Made by a program: the position numbers and the translations under genes. Shown piece after piece: positions 45,480 through 57,018 of a stretch of DNA of 64,000 nucleotides (position 1 is its first letter; every line of letters starts with the position of its first letter). Source of the DNA: Gigaspora rosea (Eukaryota; Glomeromycota; Glomeromycetes; Diversisporales; Gigasporaceae); NCBI GenBank assembly GCA_003550325.1, contig QKWP01000418.1, forward strand, positions 257,932 to 321,931, given 5' to 3'. Under the pieces are notes generated by a model. That model searched no databases. It was not told the DNA's origin and saw only the letters and a list, made by a program, of their open reading frames with translations.

Positions 45480-47133
45480 TAGTGTTCCTATGAACCTGAA
45501 CTGAACTGAACTTAGGTCAAGTTCAGGTTCAGGTTCAGGTTCAGTATTGAACCTGAACCTGAACATTTTTTAAAACATGTTCAGGTTCAGGTTCAGTATT
45601 GAACTTTTAGAGCTGGTTCAGGTTCAGTTCAGGTTCAGTTCATAAGTTCATGAACATGTTCAGGCTCAGTCTGGTGTTCATATGAACTAGTGATTCTAGG
45701 TTTGAGTCCGGGTTTGGTCTGGTCCAGACCAGGCTCAAACTCTAAATTTTATTATTAAGACTTTATACTAAACTCAAACTCAATCATAAGTTTGGTCGGG
45801 CTAGGCAAATTAGTTTGAACTAAATTAAAATATATGTATTTTTTGATACTGAACAAGTTTACTTAGAGTGAGAAGTATAAATAAGTTAGTAAAATTTAGA
45901 GAATCATAGCATTTTGTATAATTTTATTAATAAAATTATATAAATTTCTATAATTCTCTAAATTTTACTAATTGATTATGACTTCTTGCACTAAGTAAAC
46001 TTGTTTAGCACCAAAAAAATACATCAATTTGTCATATTTTATTTTACTTTTCTTAAAATTTGAAGAAAAGATGCTTAATTTTAAAATTTTCATCAAAAAT
46101 TCAAGATTAAGCATCTTTGATGCAAATTTAAAGGAAAATAAAATAAAATATACTGATATGATGTATATTTTGGTGCTAAACAAGTTTACTTAGATCAAGA
46201 AGTTATGATCAATTAGTAAAATTTAGAGAATCATAGAAATTTGTATAATTTTATTAATAAAATTATACAAATTTCTATGATTCTCTAAATTTTACTAATT
46301 GATCATAACTTCTTGTATAGATGGCGGTGAAATTACTTTTCTTAATGAAAATTTTTTGTTGAAATTGTTGAAATTATTTGATATTAAAATTGGTAAAATT
46401 GGTGAAATTAATTTTTTACTATTAAAAATTAATTTAAATTATATAAAATATTAATTAAAACTAAACTTAATCAAATACAATAGTTTTTTTATAATTAATT
46501 TTAAAAATATTAAAAATGTTGAAATTTTTGTTGAAATTATTGTTGAAATTAAAAAAAATTAAACCAAATTTCACCGCCATCTATAACTTCTTGATCTAAG
46601 TAAACTTGTTTAGCACCAAAAAATACATCATATCGGTATATTTTATTTTATTTTCCTTAAAATTTGCGTCAAAGATGCTTAATTTTGAATTTTTGATGAA
46701 AATTTCCAAAATTAAGCATCTTTTTTTAAAATTTTAAGAAAAGTAAAATAAAATATGCCGATTTGATGTATTTTTTGGTGCTTAACAAGTTTACTTAGTG
46801 CAAGAAGTTATGATCAATTAGTAAAATTTAGAGAATTATAGAAATTTGTATAATTTTATTAATAAAATTATACAAATTTCTATGATTTTCTAAATTTTAC
46901 TAATTGATTCTAACTTTGTGACTTAGGTAAACATGTGCATATATTATGAACCTAAACATGTTCATGAACCTTGAACTGAACCTGAACTGAACTTTTTTTA
47001 AGTTCAGGTTCAGGTTCATGTTTAATAATTTGAAGTTCAGGTTCAGTTCAGTATTGAACTTTTAGAGCAGGTTTAGGTTCAGGTTCATTGAACCTAAACC
47101 TGAACCTCTATTGAACTGAACTTCGGAACCCTA
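45480..47133 (-). mobile_element. hAT-like element, GTTCAG word, copy 2 (inverted)
   Basis: Ends TAGTGTTCC and GGAACCCTA, flanked by exact GTCAGGTT (45472-45479; 47134-47141). It is the reverse complement of 15372-16715 along its length, apart from a 270-bp insertion at 46316-46585. It landed in another word-array element (GGTCAGGTTGG at its edge). Confidence 0.92.
46316..46585. mobile_element. 270-bp MITE nested in copy 2
   Basis: Ends TATAGATGGCGGTGAAATT and its exact inverse, flanked by exact ACTTCTTG (46308-46315; 46586-46593). Copy 1 (near 15975) has the uninterrupted site. The interior has GTTGAAATT words. The 8-bp duplication suits a hAT-type element. Confidence 0.92.
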
Positions 47134-47345
47134 GTCAGGTTGGATCGGGTTTGGGCCTAACCCACGTCAGACCCACTTGGGCCAAAACCCAACCTGGGTT
47201 TGACCTGTCTCATGCCAAACCAACCAGGTTTTACCCGCCTTATGCCAAACCCAACCTGGGTCTGGCCCACTTCATATCAAACCTGACCTGGGTTTGACCC
47301 AACCCAATCCACCCTGGGTTGAACCCAGGTCATTACCTCTTTTCC
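47134..47345. repeat. AACCTGGGTTTGACC word array, probable hAT-like remnant
   Basis: Eight or so copies of AACCTGGGT/CCAACC words between 47142 and 47330. The left edge of the same element was probably split off by the insertion of copy 2 (GGTCTTAATAGGTCAGG lies just left of 45480). Termini were not determined. Confidence 0.5.
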
Positions 47346-47727
47346 TTCCCCTTTGATATCCCCTAGTAAATAAATGAAAACCATTACTTTTACTAAAAAA
47401 GGATTCTGCAAAAATTAGCATAGGCCATGCCCATTAAACCCCGGACATCTCTGATATATGTCAGATTTTTTTTTAGCAAATTGATTCAAATTTGATCTAA
47501 GGTCCAAATTTAAATTTTAGCAAATTGAAATTAATTTTAAAAAGGGTCATAATTGAATATTTTGGCGAATTACTAAGATTTTACACATATTATATTTTAT
47601 TTTTAGCAATTTACCCACATTTTGCAAGAATTATTATAACAAGTTAAGTCGTGCTATAATGATCGATCCAAATATAACAAGTTATTAATGGCTATACAAA
47701 GCAAAATTATAATCAATTATAATTAAA
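47346..47727. repeat. Diverged dispersed repeat
   Basis: TAAATAAATGAAAACCATTA, AGGATTCTGCAAAAATTAGC and TTTTAGCAAATT parallel text at about 51930-52210 in the same general layout. No coding signal. Confidence 0.45.
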
Positions 47728-49148
47728 ATGAAAAGCCTGTCAACAAAGTGACAGGGCGATCATTATTGCGAGATCAGATGACTTTATGACCGGTCATGTG
47801 CAGGTTTTGTTTATGTATTCCTTTATGGCTATTCTTTAATTATTGTTGTAATATTTTGTAACTTGTACATACAGATAATTTTGGATTTGCATATGATTTT
47901 GTAATTCATTTTGTTATAATTATTGTTAGATCGATGATAAAGGTAAGGGATTATGGCTATTGCCAAGTATGGACCGGTGATACAGAAGGAGTATTTAAGG
48001 TCAATGATCTCTGTAAAGAAGGTTATCTTTCTTTTCACTATTGCTCGTAGAGGCTGGCTCTATCGCCCTCCCTTACCCACTCGAAGTCAAGCAAGTGAAA
48101 CTGTTGTTATGCCAGGCTCCACAGCTGCATTAGCAGTGCAAGGACCTGATGTTTTTGATATGCCAGGCTCCACAGCTGCATTAGCAGTGCAAGGACATGA
48201 TATTTTTGTTATGCCAGGCTCCACAGCTGCGTTAGTAGTGCAAGAACCTGATGTTTCGTTATGCCAGGCTCCATAGCTGCATTAGCAGTGCAAGAACCTG
48301 ATGTTTTTGTTATGTTAGGCTTCACGGCTGCGTTAGCAGTGCAAGAACCTGATCTTTTGTTTGGTTCCGCGCAAGGACCTGTTTTGTACCTAGCTCCACA
48401 GCTGCAAGTAGCAGTGCAAGGACCAGAGGTAGTTGGATCCACAACTGCAAATGGTAGTGCAAGGACCAGTTGTTGTATTTGGCTCTATTGCTACAAGTAG
48501 CAGTGCAAGGACCAGTTGTTGTATTTGGCTCCATGGCTGCAAGTAGCAGCAAAAGGACCAGAATAATGAAAAGCCTGTCAACGAAGTGACAGGGCAATTA
48601 TTATTGTGAGATCAAATAACTTTATGACTAATCATGTACAGGTTTTGTTATATATCCTTTTATAGTTATTCTTTGATTATTGTTATGAGATTTTGTAATT
48701 GTTTTTACAGTATGGACCAGTGATATGGGAGGTATATTTAAGGCCAAGAATCTCTGTTTTTTCGCTATTGCTCACCTGGCTCAATCACCCTCCCTTACCC
48801 ACCTGAATTCAAGCAAGCAGTGTTGTTTCTTATGTTATATTAGGCTACATTGCTGCATTAGCAATGCAAGGACCTATAGTATGTATACCTGACTCCATGA
48901 CTGCAAGTGGCAGTGCAAGGACCAGAGGTAGTTGGCTCCATGGTTGCAAGTGGCAGTGCAAGAACCTGTTGTATACCCGGCTCCACGGCTGCAAGTTGCA
49001 GTACAAGGACCAGAGGTAGTTGAATCCGCAGCTGCAAGTGGCAGTACAAGGACCTGTTGTTGTATTTGGCTTCACAGCTGCAAGTAATAGTGCAAGGACC
49101 AGTTGTTATATTGGCTCCATAGCTGCAAGTAGCAGTGCAAGGACCATA
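47728..49148. repeat. Two-copy unit containing a 51-bp minisatellite
   Basis: AATGAAAAGCCTGTCAAC with the GACAGG hairpin starts both halves (47728 and 48566). Each continues with GATCA..TGACTTTATGAC, a TATGGACCGGTGATA phrase, CTCCCTTACCCAC and then tandem repeats. From 48107 five 51-bp units encode MPGSTAALAVQGPDVFD in one frame. Later units (TGGCTCCACAGCTGCAAGTA, GCAGTGCAAGGACCAG) are more irregular. The 107-codon open frame at 47953-48276 is a by-product of this array and has no other protein-like features. The function of the unit is unknown. Confidence 0.75.
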
Positions 49149-49679
49149 AAATGAACCTTGCTCATACCAGCAGAAACACGTTACCGATTCTCTTTTCAGC
49201 TATGAGAAGATTCGACGGTTTTCCCTTTATATGAAGGCATCATAGGTGTCCATTTCGTTTGCTGTTGTGATGAATGCATGTCGCTATGGTAGAAAATGTG
49301 ATTATATATATTAGAGCCAATAAGGGTAGCAGCCCTTATCCCATATGTTTTTCAGATTTGTAAATAAAGACGGTCAGTTGGTTTGAATAAAGTCAACTGA
49401 TCGAGCAATAATAATAAATAAAAGTAGTTGTAGCATGTAATCAGGCTTTAGTATCAATAGCAACTTGCATATGTATTGCGATCATTGATTGTAATATATA
49501 TTGATAATTATGTAATACAATTGCACGAAATTATCATTAAGCAAATTAGTTAGTAATTAATATAATAATTGTAGTAATTATTATGTAGTTAGTATCTTTT
49601 CTGAAAGTTTCAAGAAATATAAAATTAAATATACTAGCATAATATATTTTAATATGCTGAATAAGTTTTTTAGAGTACA
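49149..49679. other. Non-coding flank of the minisatellite
   Basis: Contains a hairpin, AATAAGGGTAGCAGCCCTTAT, near 49319 and two AATAAA signals with CAGTTGGTTTGAATAAAGTC (about 49366-49395). These could be the 3' end of an unrecognised transcript or an LTR. No open frame. Confidence 0.35.
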
Positions 49680-51870
49680 AAGTTAGAATCAATTTGTAAA
49701 ATTTTGAAAATCATAATATTTTTAAAATTTTTTTTATTTGAATTCTATGGATTTGTAAAATTAAAATAAAAAAATTTTTATCAAATTTTGTCAAGAACTC
49801 ATGGAGATATCTTTGATGAAAGTTCCTGTAAACAATTTCAATGCAGTTTCTTTGTAATATGTTTTTTTGCTTTTTCAAAATAACCCACTGTTTGGTGATG
49901 ATTTACAAAAAATTTTACTATGCTAACTAAAAAAATTTCATAACAAGACTTGTAGTGCATAACATTAACTAATAGAATCTCAAATTTCATGAAAAAATAT
50001 TGAAAACTCGTAAAGATATTAACATTTTTGTAAATTTGGATGCATACGTTTTCACAAGTTTACCCTAAACTTCAAATGCTTCCAGAAGCACTTTCTCAAA
50101 ATGAAACCTCCAAATGTGACTTAGTAAGTTAATAGAATAGGTATTCGAGAGTCTTTAATTAAAATTTTATCAAAAACAAATTAATATTGACGGAGTTATG
50201 ATAATTTTTCAATTTGCTTCCAGATTCGGAATTTTATAAAATTTTTAATTTTGATGAAGACAGAAAAATCATCATAACAGGCTAGATTTTTGCAAGTTCA
50301 AATGAAACAAGTTACTGCGCACTAATATAATCAATAGAGAATAGGCTAAAATTTTGCTTTCTAAAATTTCAAATTATTTGGTTAAATATTTATTTCATAA
50401 TAGCTTTTTTTCATTTGGCACTGCTTCTTTATAATATACTTTATGGAAATAGAAAAATCTTTCATTAAAGATATCCCTACAAGTTCTTGACCAAATTTGA
50501 TGAAAAATTTTATTTGAATTTTATGGATCCATAGAATTCAAATAAAAAAATTTTTATCAAATTTGATTAAGTAGTTGCAGAGATATCTTTGATCAAAGTT
50601 TTAGAGAATTTCAAAACGCATATTACATGACAGATATCTTTAAGTTTGTTGATAAACTTTGATCAAGGATATCTCTGCAACACCTGGTCAAATTTGATGA
50701 AATTTTTTTTACTTATTCTACGGATCTATACAATTTAAATAAAAAATTTTTATCAAATTTGATCAAGTGGTTGCAGAGATATCCTTGATCAAAGTTTTGT
50801 CAAAAATTTAAACGTATCTGCCATGTAATATACATTTTGAAATTCTCTAAAACTTTGATCAAAGATATCTCTGCAACCACCTGATCAATTCGATAAAAAT
50901 TTTTTTATTTAAACTGTATGGATCCATACAATTTAAATAAAAACATTTTCATCGAATTTGATTAGGTAGTTGCAGAGATATCTTTGATCAAAGTTTTAGA
51001 GAATTTCAAAACATCCTGCCCAGTTGTCAATTGGGCTAGCCCAGATTGCAATTTCAATCTGGGCTGTCATTTTTGTCCCAGATGCAAATTCCAGATCTTA
51101 TATTAAAATCCATTAATATTATATATATATTTACAAATAAATTGACCAATCAAAATATGCACTTATGTTACACGAAAGCCTGGTGCATTGGTTTTGCAAA
51201 AATAATTTTGGTTATATGCAGCTAATTTTGTGTACCATTACACAGGTCCAATTTTGGTAGAGTCGGCCGGCATTAAGCTTAATGCTGGTGGGTACTATTA
51301 TGATAATGCCCCCGGTGGGGTTAGACATAATTCCGGCCCACCTTAACCCTAAATCATTTAGGATTAAACCTGCCGGGGGCATTATCATGATAGTACCCAC
51401 CAGCATTAAGCTTAATGCCGGCTGACTCTACCAAAATTGGATCTGTGTAACGTTACACAACATTAACAGTGTGTAACCAAAAATTATTTTTGCAAAACCA
51501 ATGCACCGGGCCTTTGTGTAATACAAGTGCATATATTATATTTATTTTGATTGGTCAATTTATTTGTGAATATATATAATATTAATAGATTTTAATATAA
51601 GATCTGCAATTTGCATCTGGGACAAAAATGGCAGCCCAGATTGAAATTGCAATCTGGGCTAGCCCAATTGACAACTGAGCAGGATTGTCATTTGGGCTAC
51701 AGCAGATCCATAGAATAAGTAAAAAAATTTTTATCAAATTTGATCAGATGGTTGCAGAAATATCCTTGATTAAAGTTTTGTCAACAAATTTAAACATATC
51801 TGTCATGTGATACACATTTTGAAATTCTCTAAAACTTTGATCAAATTTGATAAAAATTTTTTTATTTGAA
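49680..51870. repeat. Foldback array (family FB3), GGATCC-centred
   Basis: Half-units of TTTGATCAAAGATATCTCTG, CAACCACCTGATCAA and TTTTTATTTGAATTCTATGG meet head to head at a GGATCC centre, for example near 50526 and 50926. Related halves occur near 49770, 50470, 50580, 50660, 50770, 50860, 50970 and 51720-51850. The more diverged part 49840-50420 has no other content. The 673-bp palindrome 51013-51685 is inserted in it. Confidence 0.85.
51013..51685. mobile_element. 673-bp near-perfect palindrome element
   Basis: Left and right arms of about 330 bp match throughout: ATCCTGCCCAGTTGTCAATT at the outside, then GGGCTAGCCCAGATTGCAAT, GGTGCATTGGTTTTGCAAAA, TTTTGGTAGAGTC and GGCATTAAGCTTAATGC near the middle. 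The centre near 51349 has CTTAACCCTAAATCATTTAG. No coding potential. It is unusually G+C-rich for the window near its centre. Confidence 0.9.
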
Positions 51871-53065
51871 TTCTATAGCTCCTTAAAATTTAAAAAAAAA
51901 GGGTTTAACAGCTATTACAGTTTTAAAAAATCTCTCTATATTTAGTTATCTGATACTAGATGTTATAATTAAGTTTTTAGCAAATTACTATAAAATTTAT
52001 ATATAATAATCCAACTTTTAGCAAATTTACTTGATTTTAGGGGTAGCAAAAACATCTAAATTCATGCAGATCAGTTATGACCTATATGAGAAATGTCAGG
52101 GTCCTTATTAAACTATTCTTACACATTTTATGTGATTATACTGGTATATTGTAATTGTGAATAAATGAAAATCATTATTCCAACCAAAAAGGATTTTTCA
52201 AAAATCAGCGTAGTGCATCAAAAAAGTTGAATAAAACCTCTCTTACATTTCAATGATTGTCCTGGTATTATGAAATATTTTTTAATAAAAGTTGGCTAAA
52301 CTTTAGAACTGATTTTACTTTAAATAGCAAGCTATTGATTGTAATAATGAAGTATTACAAATGATATCAGATTATCACTTCAAAGTAAATGATTGGCTTA
52401 TATATAAGCCAATCATTTACTAAGAAAGAATTAATTTTTGCAACTTATGACCAATTTACGATAAGTTTTATACATGAAATTGTTGGGTTGGGTTAGAACG
52501 GAGGTTATTTCATGTTCTACATGCTGCATAAACAGCCACATTCTTGATATATAAATATATAAATTTCCTAACTAAATTTCACTTCATTTTAACTTCCCTC
52601 TAAAATCTATATTATAAAAGTTATAACTGTCTGTCTGCTTAAAGCATTCTGATTGGTCAAATTTGGGTACTGTGATCTGAATCATTATCAGGTGATCTAT
52701 GCATTTCATGATTAGAGACGATGATTTTATGCTGCAATAAACTATAAATTATATATACAAAAAAAGGAAATTATGCGTTTTGATATGCATACAATTTTTT
52801 ATAATGATATGCTATTTTGCATACAAATTTCATATTTATGCACGATTATGCTACATTTTGTGGCAACACACAGATGTTAGTTCGGAATACTTTGGAACTT
52901 TCTCAAAATTTTTTCTCGACCTTGCTTGTAATTTGTAATGATTGATTTTCTACTTAAAATATTTCAGAATTATACTTGAAGTGCCAATTATGTGAAGTTT
53001 GCTTAATAGCAACATACTTTATATAGCATTATGCAGCAAATCTAACTTATTATGCATTATCTATC
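51871..53065. other. Stretch without gene
   Basis: The left part (51930-52210) is related to 47346-47727. A perfect 36-bp palindrome lies at 52385-52420. GCATACAA/ATTATGC words around 52780-52860 recall the ATTATGC element family. No open frame is supported. Confidence 0.45.
52385..52420. repeat. Perfect 36-bp palindrome
   Basis: GTAAATGATTGGCTTATA is followed immediately by its inverse, giving a cruciform-capable site. Confidence 0.9.
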
Positions 53066-53817
53066 TAAAGATTGTACTCATCAAAAATTTTAACTCCGGG
53101 TTACCCGCCCGTACAAAAAATCTTTACTGGGTTACAAACTGGGTCACTCGAGTAAACTGGGTAACTCGGGTAACTTAGGTGACCAAATATAAATCGAGCG
53201 TACATCGTATGTATATATATGTCTCATTATTTTTTGCCTATTACAGCCTTTAGATTGTATTTGTTGCATATACCTATTTATTCAAAGATTTTACTTTTTA
53301 ATTTATAGGTATTAAAGATTATGATTTTAAGACGTGCTAAACAAGGTCTTCAAGCATTTTTAGATTTTTGAATTTCTTGATCATCTGATTTTAGCATTTA
53401 AAATCTACGTACAGTACAAGAATAATAGAATATTCATATTGGCTTTTAAGAATCTTCTGCATTGTAAAGCTAAATGTTTTTATACTATTATCAAACTTTT
53501 ACTAAATAATAAGTACCTTTTTTTAGTAAAACATTTCGATCTTAAATATTACATTTATGAAAAAGTTTTCACTATGAATTTAAACACATCATTTTATATA
53601 CTAATTACTCAAAATCAAAAATTTTATTACTGCTAAATAATAAACATTGGTCAATTTTCACCAAATATCCAAAAATTTATGAGAACAGCTGTAGTTATTA
53701 AGCTGCGTCATAGATTTATGAATAACTAATATGGGTCACCTGGGTAGCAAGGGTTATGACCTGGTTAATGGGTATTATGTGGGTTACCCTGGTAGCCTTA
53801 TACAGATACAATCTCTA
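53066..53817. mobile_element. hAT-like element, GGGTAAC word
   Basis: Ends TAAAGATTGTA and the inverse of TAGAGATTGTA, flanked by exact TATCTATC (53058-53065; 53818-53825). GGGTTACC/GGGTAACTC words are clustered in the first ~120 bp and in the last ~90 bp, with A+T-rich filler between. The 65-codon frame at 53439-53636 is low-complexity. Confidence 0.88.
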
Positions 53818-55365
53818 TATCTATCATATTATATAGTTTATGCAGTTTTATGCGAGTTGCATAAAATCTTCTTCCCTGATCGGGATTAATTACTATTGTA
53901 CAGTAACTAATCTATATCTATCTTCTAAATATTATTAAAATTCAATTCTAACTAGTCAATTTCAGTACTTAAGTAACCAATCATATATGTAAACAAGTTC
54001 AGAAATGATAAACATATTGTATTCTTGCTCATTTCAACAAAGTTCATTTACCCTAAATAGACAAGAATTGTTAATTAAACTATTAATAAAAAATAACATG
54101 TATGTATATAAATTGTAGGTAATATAAAAGTTTTATATATTCTAATACACATATATAAAACAAGTACTAAAATTTGATCAAAAACACAACCACTAGACAC
54201 ATTCAATTCAATTTTAGTTATCGTGATCCAGTTTATTATTTATAAGTGCTGACTTATATTATTAAAAAAATAATATGTATTTGTTATAAAGATAAGTTTT
54301 CAAACCCTTATTACTTACCTGATTAGGCTCTATAATATCATATACAATTAATAATATCACAAATTTTTCATGAGTTGAATCTAATAAATAATAAATAAGC
54401 TTGAAAATAGCTGAAGTCATATGTTTTCTCTTGGTATTATTCTATACATTTTAGGTTCATTTTGAATTTTTATCTGTGCACTTTTTATTAATAATTTTAT
54501 TTTATTATATTTTTAAATAAATGCCTTCATACAAAAGTACATATAATTTCATTTATCTTTTAATGCTGTCGTGATTATTCTTAAATATGTGATCTTTGCT
54601 AAAAGAAAAAGAACTTCTTTTGGGACTATAATAGTCCTGAAATCAAGAATTCCAATATGGTATAATTATCATGTGATTTATGATGTATTGAGTTATCTAT
54701 ACTATAATCTGAAAGTTGCTAAAAAATTAGTATACTAAAATCAAGATATACTATAGATAACTAAGGGTTGAAAACATTTAATCACATAAAATTTTGCTTC
54801 TGCTTAGGTAGAATAATGTTTGTGTTAGGTTTGAATATTTTTTGTTTTATATAACTTAAATTTTGATTTAACCAAATAGTTAAAGGGTAAAGCTATGATG
54901 TTTGAATTATGTTGATCTTTTTAGAATGGTATTAAAACCAGTTAGATTAATCCATTAAATGAACAAATAATTTTTTTTAGGCAATTAAAAATAAACAATA
55001 GTTGAAGTTAAAATAAGTATAAATAAGGTAGCTACATCACTATGTCATACAAAATCAGAATATATATCATCTATAGTATTAAAATTTTATCATCTTTCAC
55101 TTTTAACCAATTTGGTTAGCTAATTTTAGATCATGTAATCTCTGTTGATCTTATTAAACTCCTAAAAAGAAAACAGACTATAACTTTATGACAATCGTTC
55201 ACCTAAAAAAGAAATATCAATTATGATGCCAAGAAAAGTTTTTTACAAGATTTTAATTTAATTTATTACTCACCAATTATTTAAAAGATAGACTTGAAAG
55301 TCCACAACCTCATTTTTTCTTTGCAGCACTCAAATTATTTTTATACATTTTAAGTTTATATAGTA

Positions 55366-56400
55366 CAGCTATACCTCCATATAGTCACCCTCTATATAGT
55401 CACAAAACCAATATAATCACTTTTGTAAGTTTACAAACCTTTTTACTATAATTTTCACCTCTATATAAGCACATTTGCATTATAATCACAATCACAATTT
55501 TTTATTTACCATCTATATAAAACTACCCCTACATAATCACATTATTATTATAATATTTTGAATTAATTATTTTATTATTATAAATATTTTTTTAAGTTAT
55601 TAATTATTGTCACAGCTGATGCTGAAGTTGGCTGATGCTGAAGCTTTGACCTATTTTGATATAAAATTTTAAATTTTTTTTGGTTGTTTTTTTCGCTTTT
55701 GTTTTATATGGTTAGGGTAGGGTTTGGGTGTAGATTTTATATTTATAGAGTATATGTGGATTTTAGCAGGGCTTATAGTTTCCAATCGAGGCCCCTGAGC
55801 TTCAGCATCAGCCGTGACAATTATTATTTTTTAACAAGTAAAAATTTTTAAATTTGTTTTTTTAATAATCAATTATCTTTTCTACTTATAAAAGTTAAAA
55901 TCATACTAAGCAAATTAAAAAAATGCTATAAGTAACATTGTTTAGGAGACAAAATTACATATATCCAGAAATTTTCAAATAATTTGAATAACATTTTATT
56001 ATTACACTTTTACAATTTACGTTTAGGCAAAAAAAATTAAAAAAATTAAAATTTTTTTAATTTTTATTACCTAAACGTATATTGTAAAAGTGTAATAATA
56101 AAATGTTATTCAAATTATTTGAAAATTTCAAGATATATGTAATTTTGTCTCCTAAACAATGTTACTTATAGCATTTTTTTCGATTTGCTTAGTATAATTT
56201 TAACTTTTATATGTAGAAAAGATAATTGATTATTCAAAAAATAAAAATTTTTATTTATTAAAACTTCTATATAATCACAATTTTTTTATATGCAATTTTA
56301 TTATAATAGTGATTATATAGAATTCCTCTATATTAGTTACATCTCTATATAATTACCACTTTTTGTATCCCGAGGGTGTGATTATATAGAGGTTTGACTG
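55366..56400. mobile_element. pogo/Tc1-like foldback element with TA duplication
   Basis: Ends CAGCTATACCTCCATATAGT and the inverse of CAGTCAAACCTCTATATAAT, flanked by TA (55364-55365; 56401-56402). CAGT..AACCTC termini with TA duplication are typical of pogo-like Tc1/mariner elements. The interior is largely a long palindrome centred near 56045. The other copy of the host unit has the empty site (about 28385-28425). M1 MITE 55608-55819 is nested inside. No transposase. Confidence 0.85.
55608..55819 (-). mobile_element. M1-family MITE, second copy
   Basis: Ends TGTCACAGCTGATGCTGAAG and the inverse of TGTCACGGCTGATGCTGAAG, with ATTAT on both sides. The interior has GGTTAGGGTAGGGTTTGGGT, matching 276-496 in inverse orientation. 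Confidence 0.85.
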
Positions 56401-56659
56401 TACATTTAATTTATTATTTCAATCATCACCTCTAATTATTCTAATTAAAAAAGATGACCTTTTCTTATTCATTTTATTTTTATTCCAATTAACTATTTAT
56501 CAATATCATCATTGATAATTTTACAATCATTTTGCTATGTGTTCATAACATATCAAATTACTATAGAGATAAAACAATTTGGCCATATATTTAAGAAATA
56601 TTATAGATAGGCAGATTGTCGATAAGAGTTAAATTTATTTAGCAAAATTTCTTTATACT

Positions 56660-57018
56660 TAGGGTTGCATCAGTCTGGTCCAGTCTGGTCCGGTCCCTAA
56701 GAGGACCATTATCATAGTGTTTACGGTCCTAGTTCGGTTCAGTCCTTCGGTTCTATATGGTCCTTTAATGATTACGTCAATCTTAATGCATAAGATTTTA
56801 TTGGCTAAAAATGATATAATTATTTACTGTCAAATGTAAACAAACATCATATGATCTACATTACAGCTGATTAAGAAATTTGATTGGGTGATACAAATAT
56901 TACAGTTATGTTTACAAGGACCGGTCCCAGGACCGGTCCTTTAATGGTCCCATAGTCCTTATCAGTCTGGTTTGGAACTGGTCCTGGACCGGTCTTTTTC
57001 AGAACTGATGCAACCCTA
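56660..57018. mobile_element. hAT-like element, GGTCC word
   Basis: Ends TAGGGTTGCATCAGT and the inverse of TAGGGTTGCATCAGT, flanked by exact TTTATACT (56652-56659; 57019-57026). GGTCC/GGACC words fill both ends. The single-copy empty site is AGTATAAA at 28171-28178 in the inverted duplicate. Confidence 0.95.

Noticed and set aside
47953-49075. Several overlapping frames on both strands
   Set aside because: They are products of the 51-bp and related minisatellite units, with frames open on both strands at once.
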